From positions 324,340-388,339 of the forward strand of contig VJWN01000001.1 of assembly GCA_007644065.1 (NCBI GenBank): a stretch of 64,000 bases of DNA. Reading direction: 5' to 3'. Made by a program: the position numbers and the translations under genes. The notes beneath the pieces were generated by a model. That model ran no database searches. It was not told where the DNA came from and saw only the letters and a list, made by a program, of their open reading frames with translations. Origin of the DNA: Margaritispora aquatica. Lineage: Eukaryota > Ascomycota > Leotiomycetes > Helotiales > Discinellaceae. Shown piece by piece: positions 44,771-55,706 of the stretch (within the stretch, counting starts at the first letter, position 1; every line of letters starts with the position of its first letter).

Positions 44771-46825
44771 TCATATAAGGAGACTGTCTTCATCGATTTC
44801 ATCACCTAGCAAGAACTGAGCTTCATCATCCGTCTCTTCGCAACATCCAAAGAGCATCTCTTCGGTTTCGTGCTCTGTGTCAAGCTTTTCTTGTTCTTCT
44901 TCACGGAGACAGTCGTAGAAGCTTTCGTCTTGTTCATCGTCTAGTAGATCATCAAAGTCGCTATCCACCGTACCATCCTTCTCATCTGGGCCTTTGGTTG
45001 GTTCGCGATATAATAAGTCCTCAAAGTCATCGAGTACGTTCTCATCAGGCTTTGTTCTCCATATTTTTCTAGCACTTGATGTATCGAATAGTGCTTTATG
45101 CATCATAGACCAAAGCCGTGCTTCTATCCATTTGGGGGTTTTCTGGTCCTTGTTTTGAGATATCTCTTGGTCACCCGATACAAGACATGGTGCACCAATA
45201 TGAGTAAGTTTTATGAGCTTCTCCTTCAGCATCGGAGATTGCGACCGGCTCAGTATCGCCAATGAAGTTCGAGTAATGGTTGAGATGTAACGTGCATTTC
45301 GTGTCATAAGCTGGGTCTCGTTAGCGGGAAAGCTGCAAAGTTGAGGAGGCAGCTACTTTGTTAAATCCAAAATTGAAAATTGACGGCGCCACATTTTGAA
45401 GGGAGATTTCTGGTAATGGTTCTCTAAGAAGCACTCCTTGGCTGTAGTGGTTGCTGAAATACCCACTGACTAATGCTCGGACAGCCATATCCACCAAATG
45501 GGAAGAAATTTCGAGGCGAGAAAGTGGCTTCTTAACAACTCCTGTAGAGTTTAGATCAACGCCAGATGCACTAAGAGACCCGATGGAAGTTCCTGGCTTC
45601 TTATAGGAAGCCTCTGTAAGGCTCGGGGTTAGGATGGTCACTTCGAAATCAACTTCGTCACGCATACAGGTACTCTCGCTAAACAGCATCTCCTCGCTGT
45701 CCAGTTCCATCATATCCTGGAGAAGTAGGATTTCATCTTCGTCTTCATGCATTCTATCAACTGATATAGACCTAGGTGACAGTGTTTGAGGCATGATAGA
45801 CATTCCGGGCTTCAAAAGCATTTCGGAATCATTCTCTATTTCTTTTCCGAGCAGCTTCTTCCTGTAATATTTTATTGCACGTAAGATTGATGCTGGGATG
45901 GATCAGCTCGAGCCGTAACTGCTCCAGTACGAACTTACAGAATTGAAGTCCTGTTTGTTGAATCAATTGCTGTTTGTCAACTGGATCAGGCCGTAGCTTC
46001 CTAGGGTTTTCAATAATCCAGATTTTCAGAATATCCACGATATGCTTGGGAAAGGTATGGCCCCTTGACGGCTGCTTCATAGATGCGACTCTGCTAGCTA
46101 TTTCAGCACTTAGGTTAATGTCCGAATTGCTTTTGCTCATGCTGGATGTTAATTTCATGGCCGACTTTGTCTCTATCTCAGCTGGCGTCATTTCCAGTAC
46201 AGGAACCAGTTGGAAATCAAGAAGCATAACATCAGGGGAGCGAGGTAGAAAGAATTCTGTCTTCCTCCCTTTTGGTGTGTGGTTAATATTGGAATCAATG
46301 AAATCGCACCGAATATTAATCTTTTCAAGTGTTGCCCTAGTGACACTCGAAGGAAGAGGTATTCCTTCATCCTCCCTAGATGGTGGGATCCCCGTGCTCC
46401 CAGGGTCAAGAAAATGATCATTTTGGTTGATTCTAATGTAGAAATTTGGTTTTTGGGTTTCGGCTGGTATATCCAGGAGAGTTATCAAAGAAAGCGATGA
46501 CCAAAACTAGGAGATAAGCATGTATTGTATGAAAAGATGACGTCCCTACCTTGGCATCACATATTCGATATCCCACAGATTCTAGAAACTGCAGGCGACA
46601 ATTCTTTTCCACTGGCTGGCCATTGACAAGAATTTCAATATCTAGGCACAGACCTGCTCGACGACTTATCCATACCGTGCCTGATGTTAGAGCTTCCTCG
46701 AGCAATGGTAATTGATGATACGGCTCCTCAAATCGGATTCCAGCTGTCGTTTTCACCACGAGAAGGGTCTTCTCTTTCGGATCCTCAAGCCTAATGGTTC
46801 CTAGAGACAATGACGTGGAAGACAT
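44771..46825 (-). CDS. Unknown protein with degenerate TALE homeodomain-like segment and acidic C-terminus
   Basis: Four exons (46825-46550, 46506-45939, 45892-45357, 45310-44771) give 639 aa. The introns are 43, 46 and 46 nt with canonical ends, and the last has a good branch site (GCTAAC). Residues about 242-298 align without gaps to the second and third helices of TALE homeodomains: FPKHIVDILKIWIIEN, then DKQQLIQQTGLQF, then RAIKYYRKKLL. The recognition-helix consensus WFxNARR reads AIKYYRK, so the invariant Trp, Phe and Asn are gone while the basic end is kept. Residues about 1-90 look like a beta-rich domain (TIRLEDPKEKTLLVVKTTAGIRF). The last 110 residues are strongly acidic (DDFEDLL, DDEQDE, EEEQEKLD). 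Possibly a protein-binding or altered DNA-binding regulator (inference). No named family recognised. Confidence 0.68.
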
Positions 46826-47476
46826 GACACAGCATATGCATTATCATTTCTCATGCAATCCAACAATTGGTTCCTTGGCTGACATTATTAGCGGCTGCAG
46901 TACAAATCATAAAAGAAACGCAAGCATGAGAGTAAGGTTGGAAGACAATAGATATGCGGCTGTGCAAGACAATTAGTTTATATATAATTATTGGTATACC
47001 ATTTGTTGACTTCCATTTGGAGGACGTAATATCTGTGGACTGGGACGATTGTATCGTCGATGGTGTTGTTGATGCAAGGGAGAAAGAAATCCGATGTGAT
47101 GGGAGAGGTGCGTGGCTTTTGGATGTGCATCCATGATGCATGAACACTCGTTTGGGCCGGATTCTGCCAGTCCACACCGTGTTATACCTCCCAATTGACT
47201 CGACTGATTGGACTTTCTTTGCCCATTGTCCTTGGTTTGTCCCACTATCACCACTACTTTCAACGTTGAACTCTACTAAAACTTCCTAGACAGGTGCCGA
47301 ATTACCGGTAGGTACGTCAACAAAACTGTTCCATTCCACCTAGAAACGCCTCTGACAAGACCCTAGAATACCTCCTCAAACTCTCCCAGGCCCCGCTTCA
47401 AAGCCCACTAGTTCTCGAGAACACAACAGCACACGACCTCTCCTACGCTCAAAACTACTCCTACTCCTTCCTCACT
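46826..47476. other. Divergent intergenic region
   Basis: Lies between the homeodomain-like gene (minus) and the hydrophobic small frame and transporter (plus). A plausible branch site and acceptor (CTACTAAAAC then TTCCTAG) occur at about 47275-47294, suggesting a spliced leader for the downstream transcript. Confidence 0.4.
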
Positions 47477-47677
47477 ATGGCATTAAGCAATGTTGGATCT
47501 CTTGTGCTCAACCTCCTCATATTCATCACTACCTTGGTGAACTTCAGCTACGCCCTCACCAGTCTCGAACCCTTACTTCTTCTCGTTTTATACGCAATCT
47601 CCAAGATCTTCGTTACTGCTCCTGAAGCCGGCATATTCGCAAAGACGAGACACGGCGAACTATACCAAGAAGCTTGA
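47477..47677 (+). CDS. Small hydrophobic frame in or near the transporter leader
   Basis: 66-codon ATG frame with two hydrophobic segments (LVLNLLIFITTLVNFSYAL and PLLLLVLYAISKIFVTA). It ends 9 nt before the transporter ATG. The same frame is open, without an ATG, back to about 47313 and has decent composition (TLEYLLKLSQAPLQSP), so it could be the last exon of a separate small membrane protein. Alternatively it is just leader sequence. No family recognised. Confidence 0.3.
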   Translation: MALSNVGSLVLNLLIFITTLVNFSYALTSLEPLLLLVLYAISKIFVTAPEAGIFAKTRHGELYQEA

Positions 47678-47683
47678 TTTGGA

Positions 47684-49466
47684 ATGGCCGACAATGTCTA
47701 CGAGGGTTCAAGGTTGCCAGAGAGCAGAGACTCCATTGTTGACAATAGGACAAACAACGGAGAAGAAAGGAGAAGAAGTCGATTCGGGAGTGACAATACA
47801 TTGCATGGACCTGATGAGCAAATAATACCGCGAGGGACGGATTTGGAGCAACAGAACGAGGCACAAGGAGAAGTAGAAATACCTCCGAGCAAGGTCGGCT
47901 TCCGAGACAGAATAGGATGTTATACATGGTTGGTATTGTGATAGTATGGAGGGATAACTGGCTGATAAATCCATCCAGGACATGGTTTACTATGACGATG
48001 GCTACTGGAGGTATCGCCAATGTTCTACACACAAGTAACACTCTTAAATCAAGTGCAGAATCAATTCTAATTAAATACAGTTCCTTATCAATCTGAATGG
48101 ATCAGAATCATTGGAGTAATCTTCTTTCTATTTAATGTCGCCTTGTTCTTGATGAACTGTCTCTTCATCACTTTACGCTTCAAGTGGAACCCTGGGTCGT
48201 TCAAGGCATCGTTCACCAGCCCTTCTGAATCTTTGTTCATACCATGTGCTGTAGGTCTCCCTACCGTTTATATCTGAGTGTATCACTAATGATTGCTAGG
48301 TGGTCTCGTAAGTTTGGTCACTTGCCCGATCATGCAATTTGCTAACAGATTCAGTATTGGGACAATACTTACCAATATGTGCCAATATGGTATACCTCAT
48401 GTTGGTGTCTGGTTCCAAACAGTGATGCAGGTTTTATTCTGGTTCTACCTCTCATTCGCATTTGCCACCAGTGCTGGCATATACCTGATTTTATGGTCAA
48501 CTCAGTTAGTATAAATCAACATGATTATACTGATAGTTGCTTATGTGTCGATAGAGCATTTCCCATCAACAATATGACTCCAATCTGGATCTTCCCTGCA
48601 TATCCTATGTTACTTGTGGCCCCGTTTGCCGCTAATTTTATCAACGCTTTACCAAATACAGCTGCAGCAAATAGACTCAATTCAACGGCTATTTTCTTTG
48701 GAGCTGTAGTCGTTCAAGGCACTGGCTTCCTGGTTAGCATCATGATTTACAGTGCATTTATGTACCGTTTGATGACTCAAAAATTACCTCGAGAGAAAAC
48801 TCGACCTGGAATGGTGCGTACTCGGTGTCACTGGCTAGAGCAACACTAATCTGATGCAGTTCGTATCTGTTGGTCCTAGCGGCTTCACAGTGGCTGGTTT
48901 TGTCACCCTTGGCAGTAGTGCTATTGAAAAGATCATGCCCAATGGTTATGAAGGACATGCTGATGCAGCTTTCTTTTTCAAATTGATAGCAGACGTGACA
49001 GGACTTTGGCTCTGGGGGCTATGTTTGTGGTTCTTTCTGGTTAGTGTCGGGGCCCATTGGCAAGTTATCAGCTTCGGACCTATTGATCCTGATCATCGGA
49101 TCCATTACGATATGACTTGGTAAGTCTGAGTATTCTGCTCGAAATGATTGCTGATTATGTAGGTACTCCTTCATATTTCCCAACACTGCCTTGGTCACAG
49201 CAACTCTTTCAATTGGTAAATCCTTCAACTCGCGGGCCATAAATATATTCGGTACCGTTCTAGCAGTGCTTGTCATCATGGTTTGGATCACGGTCTTCTG
49301 CACTATGATTATTGCTTTCTGGAATCGAAATATTCTATGGCCAGGCAAAATCAGTGGTGCAGAAGCTATTCGCAGACGATGGAGTATGGATGGGAAGGAA
49401 GCCAAACCACGACTTACAGGCCTGCTAAAGATTCTCAAGCCACACAAACGTAGTCGCTCAAGGTGA
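47684..49466 (+). CDS. SLAC1/TDT family plasma-membrane transporter (Mae1 malate permease / Ssu1 sulfite-pump type)
   Basis: Eight exons (47684-47928, 47979-48034, 48081-48250, 48300-48307, 48349-48504, 48555-48813, 48860-49119, 49163-49466) give 485 aa. Exon 4 is a micro-exon of only 8 nt, needed to join FIPCAV to VSFSIGTILTN in frame. The first 75 residues are a polar cytosolic head. About ten membrane segments follow, starting at the family signature TWFTMTMATGGIANVLH. Later blocks are TPIWIFPAYPMLL, GPSGFTVAGFV and WYSFIFPNTALVTAT. The tail is basic (KILKPHKRSRSR). Relatives move malate and other C4-dicarboxylates (Mae1) or export sulfite (Ssu1). The substrate cannot be fixed by eye, though the GG and PAYP blocks are shared by both. 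No operon-like partner. Confidence 0.9.
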
Positions 49467-49998
49467 CTTCGGATGATTAATGATTGATGATTTTATAGAT
49501 CAAAAGCGAAGTTCATTTATTTACAGATTATATTGAGGCTTCTTGAAAATTCTCATACCCCCAATGACATTTGTTTTGTACCGAAACATTGATTCGCTCT
49601 CGGTATCTCCCAGCTGTTTGCACTTCTATTTTAATCATCCTTCCCAATTATCACAAAATGACCGTTGTCATCCGCCAAGCATCATACATCTCATAATGCG
49701 AACTTCGAAAGTAAGGTATTCAAGACCCATGCGTAGATCACTCTTAATATACTGACGTTCATTGGATATATAGCATGCTATTGTTGTGGCTTGGAAACAC
49801 ACCAATCAGTTTCTCGGGCTTTGCTGCAGCCTGTTGTCGAAAGCGATGAATGCGAGTATGCTGGTTGCTTGGCACCTTCAATTACGACTCGCTTGTATAA
49901 CCGCCTTTCAAACTCCATGTATATAATTCTCCTGTCGCCATGATTTTAATGTCATTTCGTTCTCTCTCTTTCCCTCTCGCAAACCTCTTGCTCACTCA
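49467..49998. other. Intergenic spacer
   Basis: 3' flank of the transporter and promoter of the FAD monooxygenase. A C/T-rich stretch (about 49960-49990) lies directly before the monooxygenase ATG, as is common in fungal promoters. Confidence 0.5.
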
Positions 49999-51331
49999 AT
50001 GTCTACTTCAATCATCATAATAGGTGCAGGCATCGCCGGTCTCACCTCCGCACTCGCCCTCACGACCTCAGACCCAACACTCAAATGCACCGTCTACGAG
50101 CTCCGAGACGTGCCATCCACAATAGGAGGAGCAGTAAATCTCACTCCCAACGCACTCCGCCTCATGTCTTCCCTCGGCGTTCTCCCAAGCGGCTGCCCCG
50201 TCGATGCGATTGAGATCTTCTCCGTGCACACTGGTGCTAAGCTAGGCGAGCTCCCGTTCCAGAAACAGGGCGGCGCGCTGAGAGTCATGCGCGAGGAGCT
50301 CCAGCGTGCTTTGCTTGGTGCTGTGGCGAAGAAGGGTGTCGAGGTCGTTTTTGGAAGGAAAATAGTTGGGATCGAGCATGAGGGTGAGAAGGTCGTGGTT
50401 GAGTTCGCAAATGGCGAGAAAGTCAGAGGTGATTTGGTGCTCGGGTGCGATGGTATGCACTCTGCCGTTCGCACTGCGTTCGTTGAGCCCAGTCGTAAAG
50501 CTATCTACACTGGTGTTGCGGCGGCGTATTCTACTTTCCAGACGGAAGGGATGCTACCAGCACATTTCAAGAGCACGGCGCTGAATTCGGGGAGGTATGG
50601 GTCGTTGATGACTACGTTTGTGGATGAGGAGAAGAATTTTATGTTTGCGAGTGCGGTGATGGAGATTCCTGCTAAGGGTGATGGTGATGGGGAAGGTGGT
50701 GGGATTTCATCTGGATTTGATAGAGAGGGGTGGAAAGCTAGGGCTGCGGATCACGATGGTACGATGAAGGAGATAAAGAGGAGGTTTGAGGGGAGTGCGA
50801 TTACGGGGTTAATGGAAATGGTGAAGAGAATGCGCGAGCCGATTTTTTATCCTGTGTTCAAGCTTGGTCCTAAAGGGAGGTGGTCGAAGGGGAGGGTCAT
50901 GTTATTAGGTGATGCAGCTCATGGTGTATGTCTTCTTCCATGTTCTTTTCTCATGTCGCACCTTTCACTCCAATCATCTACATCTTCACAGAGAGAGGGC
51001 TACTAACAAAGAAAACTAGATGCCACCACAAGGCGAATCGACCGGTCTTGCAATCGAAGACGCCGTGCTCTTCGCCCGCATCTTCACCACGTATCCTCCA
51101 TCAGCCAGCACGCCCATAGAGCGCGTCTTCGAAATCTACGCCAACACTCGCAAGCCACGCATCGACGCCGCGTACGAGGAGGCGCTGGCGCGATGGGAGA
51201 ACCTTAGGGATAAAGGCTGGTTTGGCCAGAAGGTCATTGAGTTCTTCACGTCGGTGTGGCTGTGGTGGAAGAGGGAGGAGATTGGGAGCGGTTGGGAGTA
51301 TGATGTTAGGGGTGTGGAGTTGGTTTTGTGA
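49999..51331 (+). CDS. FAD-dependent aromatic monooxygenase (salicylate hydroxylase-like)
   Basis: Two exons (49999-50925 and 51020-51331) give 412 aa. The N-terminal FAD-binding motif is IIGAGIAGLTSALAL (about 6-20). The conserved VLGCDGMHSAVR (DG motif) lies near residue 150. The second FAD motif, GDAAHG, ends exon 1 and continues as MPPQGESTGLAIEDA in exon 2. Class A flavoprotein hydroxylases use NAD(P)H and O2 to hydroxylate aromatic acids or fungal polyketide or indole intermediates. No transmembrane helix, so probably soluble. The substrate is unknown. No polyketide synthase, peptide synthetase or cytochrome P450 occurs nearby, so a catabolic role is at least as likely as secondary metabolism. 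It is convergent with the NtaA-like monooxygenase, about 410 bp away. Confidence 0.93.
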
Positions 51332-51743
51332 GTTAGCTAGATGGGTGAGGAAAGGGGCATAAGAGGGCAAGGGGGAGAGTGAGGTTTGGGATTGGAGTTT
51401 GAGATTGGTTGGGTTTTTGTGTGTGGGTTTGGGTTTGGGTTTGGGTTTGCTTGGGTAGAGAAGTTGCTAGATACCTTTCGTGATTTGTTTAGATAGTGTT
51501 TGGTTGTCTGTTTCGTTGTTGCTTGGTTGGTGTGCATTCGAAGCAGCTCACCTGTTTCTGGTCTTGGTAATACCTGGGTAAAGTGGTTTACCTTAACCAT
51601 CTTGATAGTTTCAGCAAGATAGCTACAATGAGCCCATCTTCTACCAAATGTCAATCTACCGATTCTGTTGTGTTTTTTATGCCTTAGAATTGGTTCATTG
51701 GGCTGCGATTCGCAATCAATTATGGCTGTATTAACAACACGGG
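51332..51743. other. Spacer between convergent monooxygenase genes, with GGGTTT repeat
   Basis: Short shared 3' region containing a G-rich hexamer run at 51424-51450 (separate entry). Nothing else recognised. Confidence 0.5.
51424..51450 (+). repeat. (GGGTTT)4 run, possible G-quadruplex
   Basis: Four G-triplets spaced by T-triplets, with further GGG groups on both sides. It lies about 95 nt after the monooxygenase stop and so is probably in the 3' UTR. The pattern could form a G-quadruplex in RNA or on the plus DNA strand. It is not the TTAGGG telomere unit. Confidence 0.6.
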
Positions 51744-53564
51744 CTACGCAGCACTTATACTGACAGCCTCAACGCCACCCGCGATCTTCTCCTCCTCCAC
51801 ACTCGGCGTATCAGTCTCTTGCTTCTTCGCATTCCATCTCAACTTCGCACCAGGATGATCCTCGGGAAGAAGGCAATCCCCTGGCTTGCCTTGCATGTTC
51901 TCTCTGAATGTGCCACCAGGAACAGCGTAGTCATTCCAGTAGATACCTCTTCGCTGTAGCTCTGGGATCAGTAGCTCGACAACGTCTTCCCAGCTACCTG
52001 GGTTGGAGAGATCTAAAGCTCGTTAATACTAATTCTCGGCCAGAAATAAAACGAGGAAGCGAGCGTTCTAAGAAGCGAATCGACTCACAAGACATATTAA
52101 ACCCATCACACCCACCCTCAACAAACCACTTCTCAAACACATCGGCAACTTGATTTGCGGTCCCACACGGCATAGCACTCAAGCCACCACTCGCCATCGC
52201 AATACCAAGTTTCCTGGGCGTCCACTTCTCAATATCACTCAGATGCTTGAACGTCTCCACCAAACTATGAATCCCCGTCTCGTACCTCTTCCCTTCAAAG
52301 TCAAACTCCTCATCCAGCGGATATTTCGATAAATCCACGCCTGTAAAGCCACCGAACCGTGCAAGTCCACCTTGATAGCTCGTGTTTTCAAGTCCGATTC
52401 GAAGTTTCTCTTTCGCTTCTTCTTCTGTACGACCTACAACCGGGAGGATTGCTGTGAAGACCTTGATAGAAGCTGGGTCGCGTCCGTTGGCAGCGGCGGC
52501 AGCGCGGAGCTTGTCGACGAAAGACTTGAGACGCTCGATTGTCGGGTGTGATGTGAAGACAGCTTCGGCGTGGCCAGCGGAGAATTTGATCCCCGCGGGC
52601 GAGGAACCGGCTTGGAAGAGGACGGGAGTTCGTTGTGGTGAGGGGTGCAATTGTCCGTAGCCGGAGAACTTTTGATACTTCCCTGCGTAGTCAATCCTGT
52701 GTATTTTGGAGGGGTCGTAGGCCATTTCTGGGGAGGCCTGCCAGACTTGGGCGTTGTCTTCCCAACTTTTTTCCCAGAGGCTGAATGTTTCGTCAGTCAT
52801 TGCTGTGCTTTTCAGGAAAGAAAGGGAGGGAAATGTGTGCTTACAGATAGCAGAGTTCCATGTACTCTTCCGCTGCTGCATAGCGCTCGTCGTGTGGGAC
52901 GACTTCGTCGTGTCCGAATGCTTTGGCAGCTGGTGTGCTGTAGCTCGTCACAATGTTCCAGCCTATACGGCCGTTCGTGATGTGATCCATCGTTGACCAC
53001 ATTCTCGTGAGCATATAGGCGGCTGCGCTCGTCAGTGGTGGTCATCACTACCTAGGATGTAAACTATACTCACGAATATATGAAGTGCTTCCTGTGATAC
53101 CGAAGCAGAGTGATGTCGTGACTTGAGCCATTGCTGAAACTAGGAGTGTTGGGTCAAGTCTGGCGATTTGAGAGCCACCTCTGTAGGAGGCATCTCCGTT
53201 GCCTCCGTATACTTCATGAGGGCTGTACACGTCGGCGAAAAACAGAGATGAGATCTTCCCTTTCTCGGCAATCTTTGCTAGCCAGGTGTAATATCCCAGA
53301 CGATCTTTTTCTCTGGAGTTATCTTTGGGATCCCTGTGAGCTTGTTAGCGAGGTCGCTCGAATAGAGTCAAGTGAAGACGTTCTTCCAGTGTCCAATCGC
53401 AACATGACTACCCGTGCACTTGAATCATGTCAGCTCAGCTATCTCTACAATCTGAAACTTATGATTCAATTTCTCTACACAGCTAAAGCAATTGAAGATA
53501 AATAATCGGGACTTACTGCTGTTTCAAAGAAGTTAAGCTGCATTTGCTTTCTTGGTGCAGCCAT
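51744..53564 (-). CDS. Luciferase-like FMN monooxygenase, NtaA/SnaA/DszA (nitrilotriacetate monooxygenase A) type
   Basis: Six exons (53564-53517, 53418-53384, 53333-53074, 53022-52845, 52780-52089, 52012-51744) give 493 aa in one frame. Family signposts: NFFETA at the start, RLGYYTWLAKIAEKGKISSLFFAD, LDPTLLVSAMAQVT, MWSTMDHITNGRIGWNIVTS, then SPQRTPVLFQAGSS, GHAEAVFT and GFNMS. Enzymes of this type take reduced flavin from a partner reductase and cleave C-N or C-S bonds in small molecules (nitrilotriacetate, EDTA, sulfonates). A flavin reductase gene is not seen in the window. The length is normal. One oddity: the donor of intron 2 would have to be GA instead of GT (see findings). The other splice sites are canonical. 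Confidence 0.9.
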
Positions 53565-55706
53565 GATGAAGTACTCTATGTTTGAACGAAGGTATTAATA
53601 ATGATAGCCTTTGAGTTTCTGATTTTGAGAAGATCATCTTTCAGTTGGAATAAATGCATTTGATATAAGCTATCAAGTGTAAGTCAAGATGGGGGACTTC
53701 GGTTGGGTTAGCCGATAGGTGGGGGAGTGCGGATACAACAGCCGTTCACATTTTCTCGATATTAAGAGAGATTAACAAGAAGAAGAAAACAATTGAGGAA
53801 AGGAAACAGAATGAAACCTGACTTCAAGATTAAGTCTGAAGATTTGTGAGTCCTTGATCATGATAGGTAAATGTTACCGAAATTAAATTCTCAGCATGTA
53901 GACAATGAGAATGCGCCTCTATCAGCATAACTATCAGGCCTACAGAGAACACTCATTGAAAATACTTCTCCTAAATATGGCCATCAGTCATCAGATCAAT
54001 ATGGCAGTGTCTCTCGGGTAAGATATTGCCAAGTTCGCATCCTGACATTTGAGCCACTGTCAACACTCACTTAAGGATCAATATATAGTTGCTGCGACAT
54101 GGTAAGTCACGGGCTCCCTTGAGCTCGGATTGTTTAGCGAATTGAGATGCTCAAGAAAATTGCATGCTGCGGTCTCTGCCTTTCGTCCTAAAAAGAGAAA
54201 CTGTTGCTGCTGATCTTGAAATAGATTTAAGCTTAACCGAGCCTCAGTGAGACAGTCTCGCTTCACGAAAAGTCAACCTTGGCGGAATTTTTCGGCGATG
54301 AAGGAGCAAGACATCTCACTAAGAAGCAAGAAACTGCTGGGTCGCTTGTTCAAATATTATACTGCTAGAGTCAGTCATTCTTCGATCGAGAATATTGTTT
54401 GTTAATATTGAATGTCGTTGACTTGGCAAGACTCTGTAGTGTATAGTAAAATAAAATCAACGAGTAGAAAATGACTAACAAGCACAATACGAGAGGTCTT
54501 GGTTGAACAGACCCATCGAAGATTCAGAATATTCGACAGAAGGAAGAGGAATACCTTGTAACTCCCAAACTGCATTTCCGAGCTAAAATTAACACGGAGG
54601 TGATTCAAGTCAAGCACGTGATACCCCGGATATACTTTTCCCAATTCTGAATCTTGGCCCGAGAATGTCGTATTCTCAATGCTCTTACATCCAACCATTT
54701 CTCCGTGGTCTTACCCAAGCATCAACAGCAACGACCAAGCTTTCGGACATCAAGATGTTGATGGGTTGATGGGACGCTGACCCATGGTTCAAGACCATCT
54801 GTTTGACATGATTGAAGCTCAGATAGCTTCATGGCTGGATTTTATGATGCTCGGAGCACAGTACCTACAACCTCGAGATCCAACCTCCGTACCTGAGATA
54901 TCTTTCCTAAGCTTCGAGGCTTGAATATGTCTCTCAATCTTCGGCATATGGGTGGCTGAGAGGAAGGTCTTGATCTGCATGCTGCAGGAGAACGAAGCCA
55001 GGAGGACATAATGTCGACCTGTGAAACTCCCAGACGCGAGAGCCCCATCCCAAGACCCCAAACGAAGCCCAGATCTCCCGGGTTTATGACAAGGAAACGG
55101 TGGGAGGTACCGAGTTCGATGTGTTGCTCGCAAAATTATGCAAACCCGATTTGCTCCTTGAGTTATTCATTACAATCCTTCTCTGCCAGCGAAGATACTT
55201 GACGTGCAAGGCAAAGTTTCTGGAGCGGCTGAAGGATCACGGTTCAGGCCTGCAGCCAACCTCAGCTGCGCCTACAATATACCTTGTGATAGGTCGGATC
55301 ACCTTGTACGATGTCAGCACGACCACTGAGATTGAGAAGTTGCAAGCCACACTTCACAAGACCTAGGCCTGCAAGGCAGATGCTGTCAAAGAAGATTGGA
55401 GGAATACTCTCTGCCCTACCGTGGGGATTTGCCCTCCAAGTTGCGTGTGCGTCAGCTCATCCTTCACTGCGAATGCGAATGACCAGTCCTGGAGCCCCCG
55501 TCTTCAATGGTCTTCCGAATTTATACTTCCTGGTTGTTATTTGTCACGGCAATTATTCGAAACTTATCGATATTTTTCAACGCGAAATCTGTGCGAAGCT
55601 CATCTGTTAAGCAAAATATACGCAAGGAGGTTGTTGATGGCTGGTGGAACCAAGTGAAGACAAGGCTGCCAAAGCTCAAGGACAACACACCACACTCGTT
55701 TTAAAC
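53565..55706. other. Long divergent intergenic region
   Basis: 2.1 kb between the NtaA-like gene (minus) and the kelch gene (plus). All frames are short (maximum 104 codons) and overlap on opposite strands without domains. No mobile element ends or RNA genes recognised. Confidence 0.5.

Noticed and set aside
51424..51450. GGGTTT run considered as an interstitial telomere
   Set aside because: The unit is not TTAGGG, and the run is short and lies in a 3' flank.
54402..55133. Several 60-100 codon minus-strand frames
   Set aside because: No domain, no splice chain, dense stops. Ordinary intergenic sequence.
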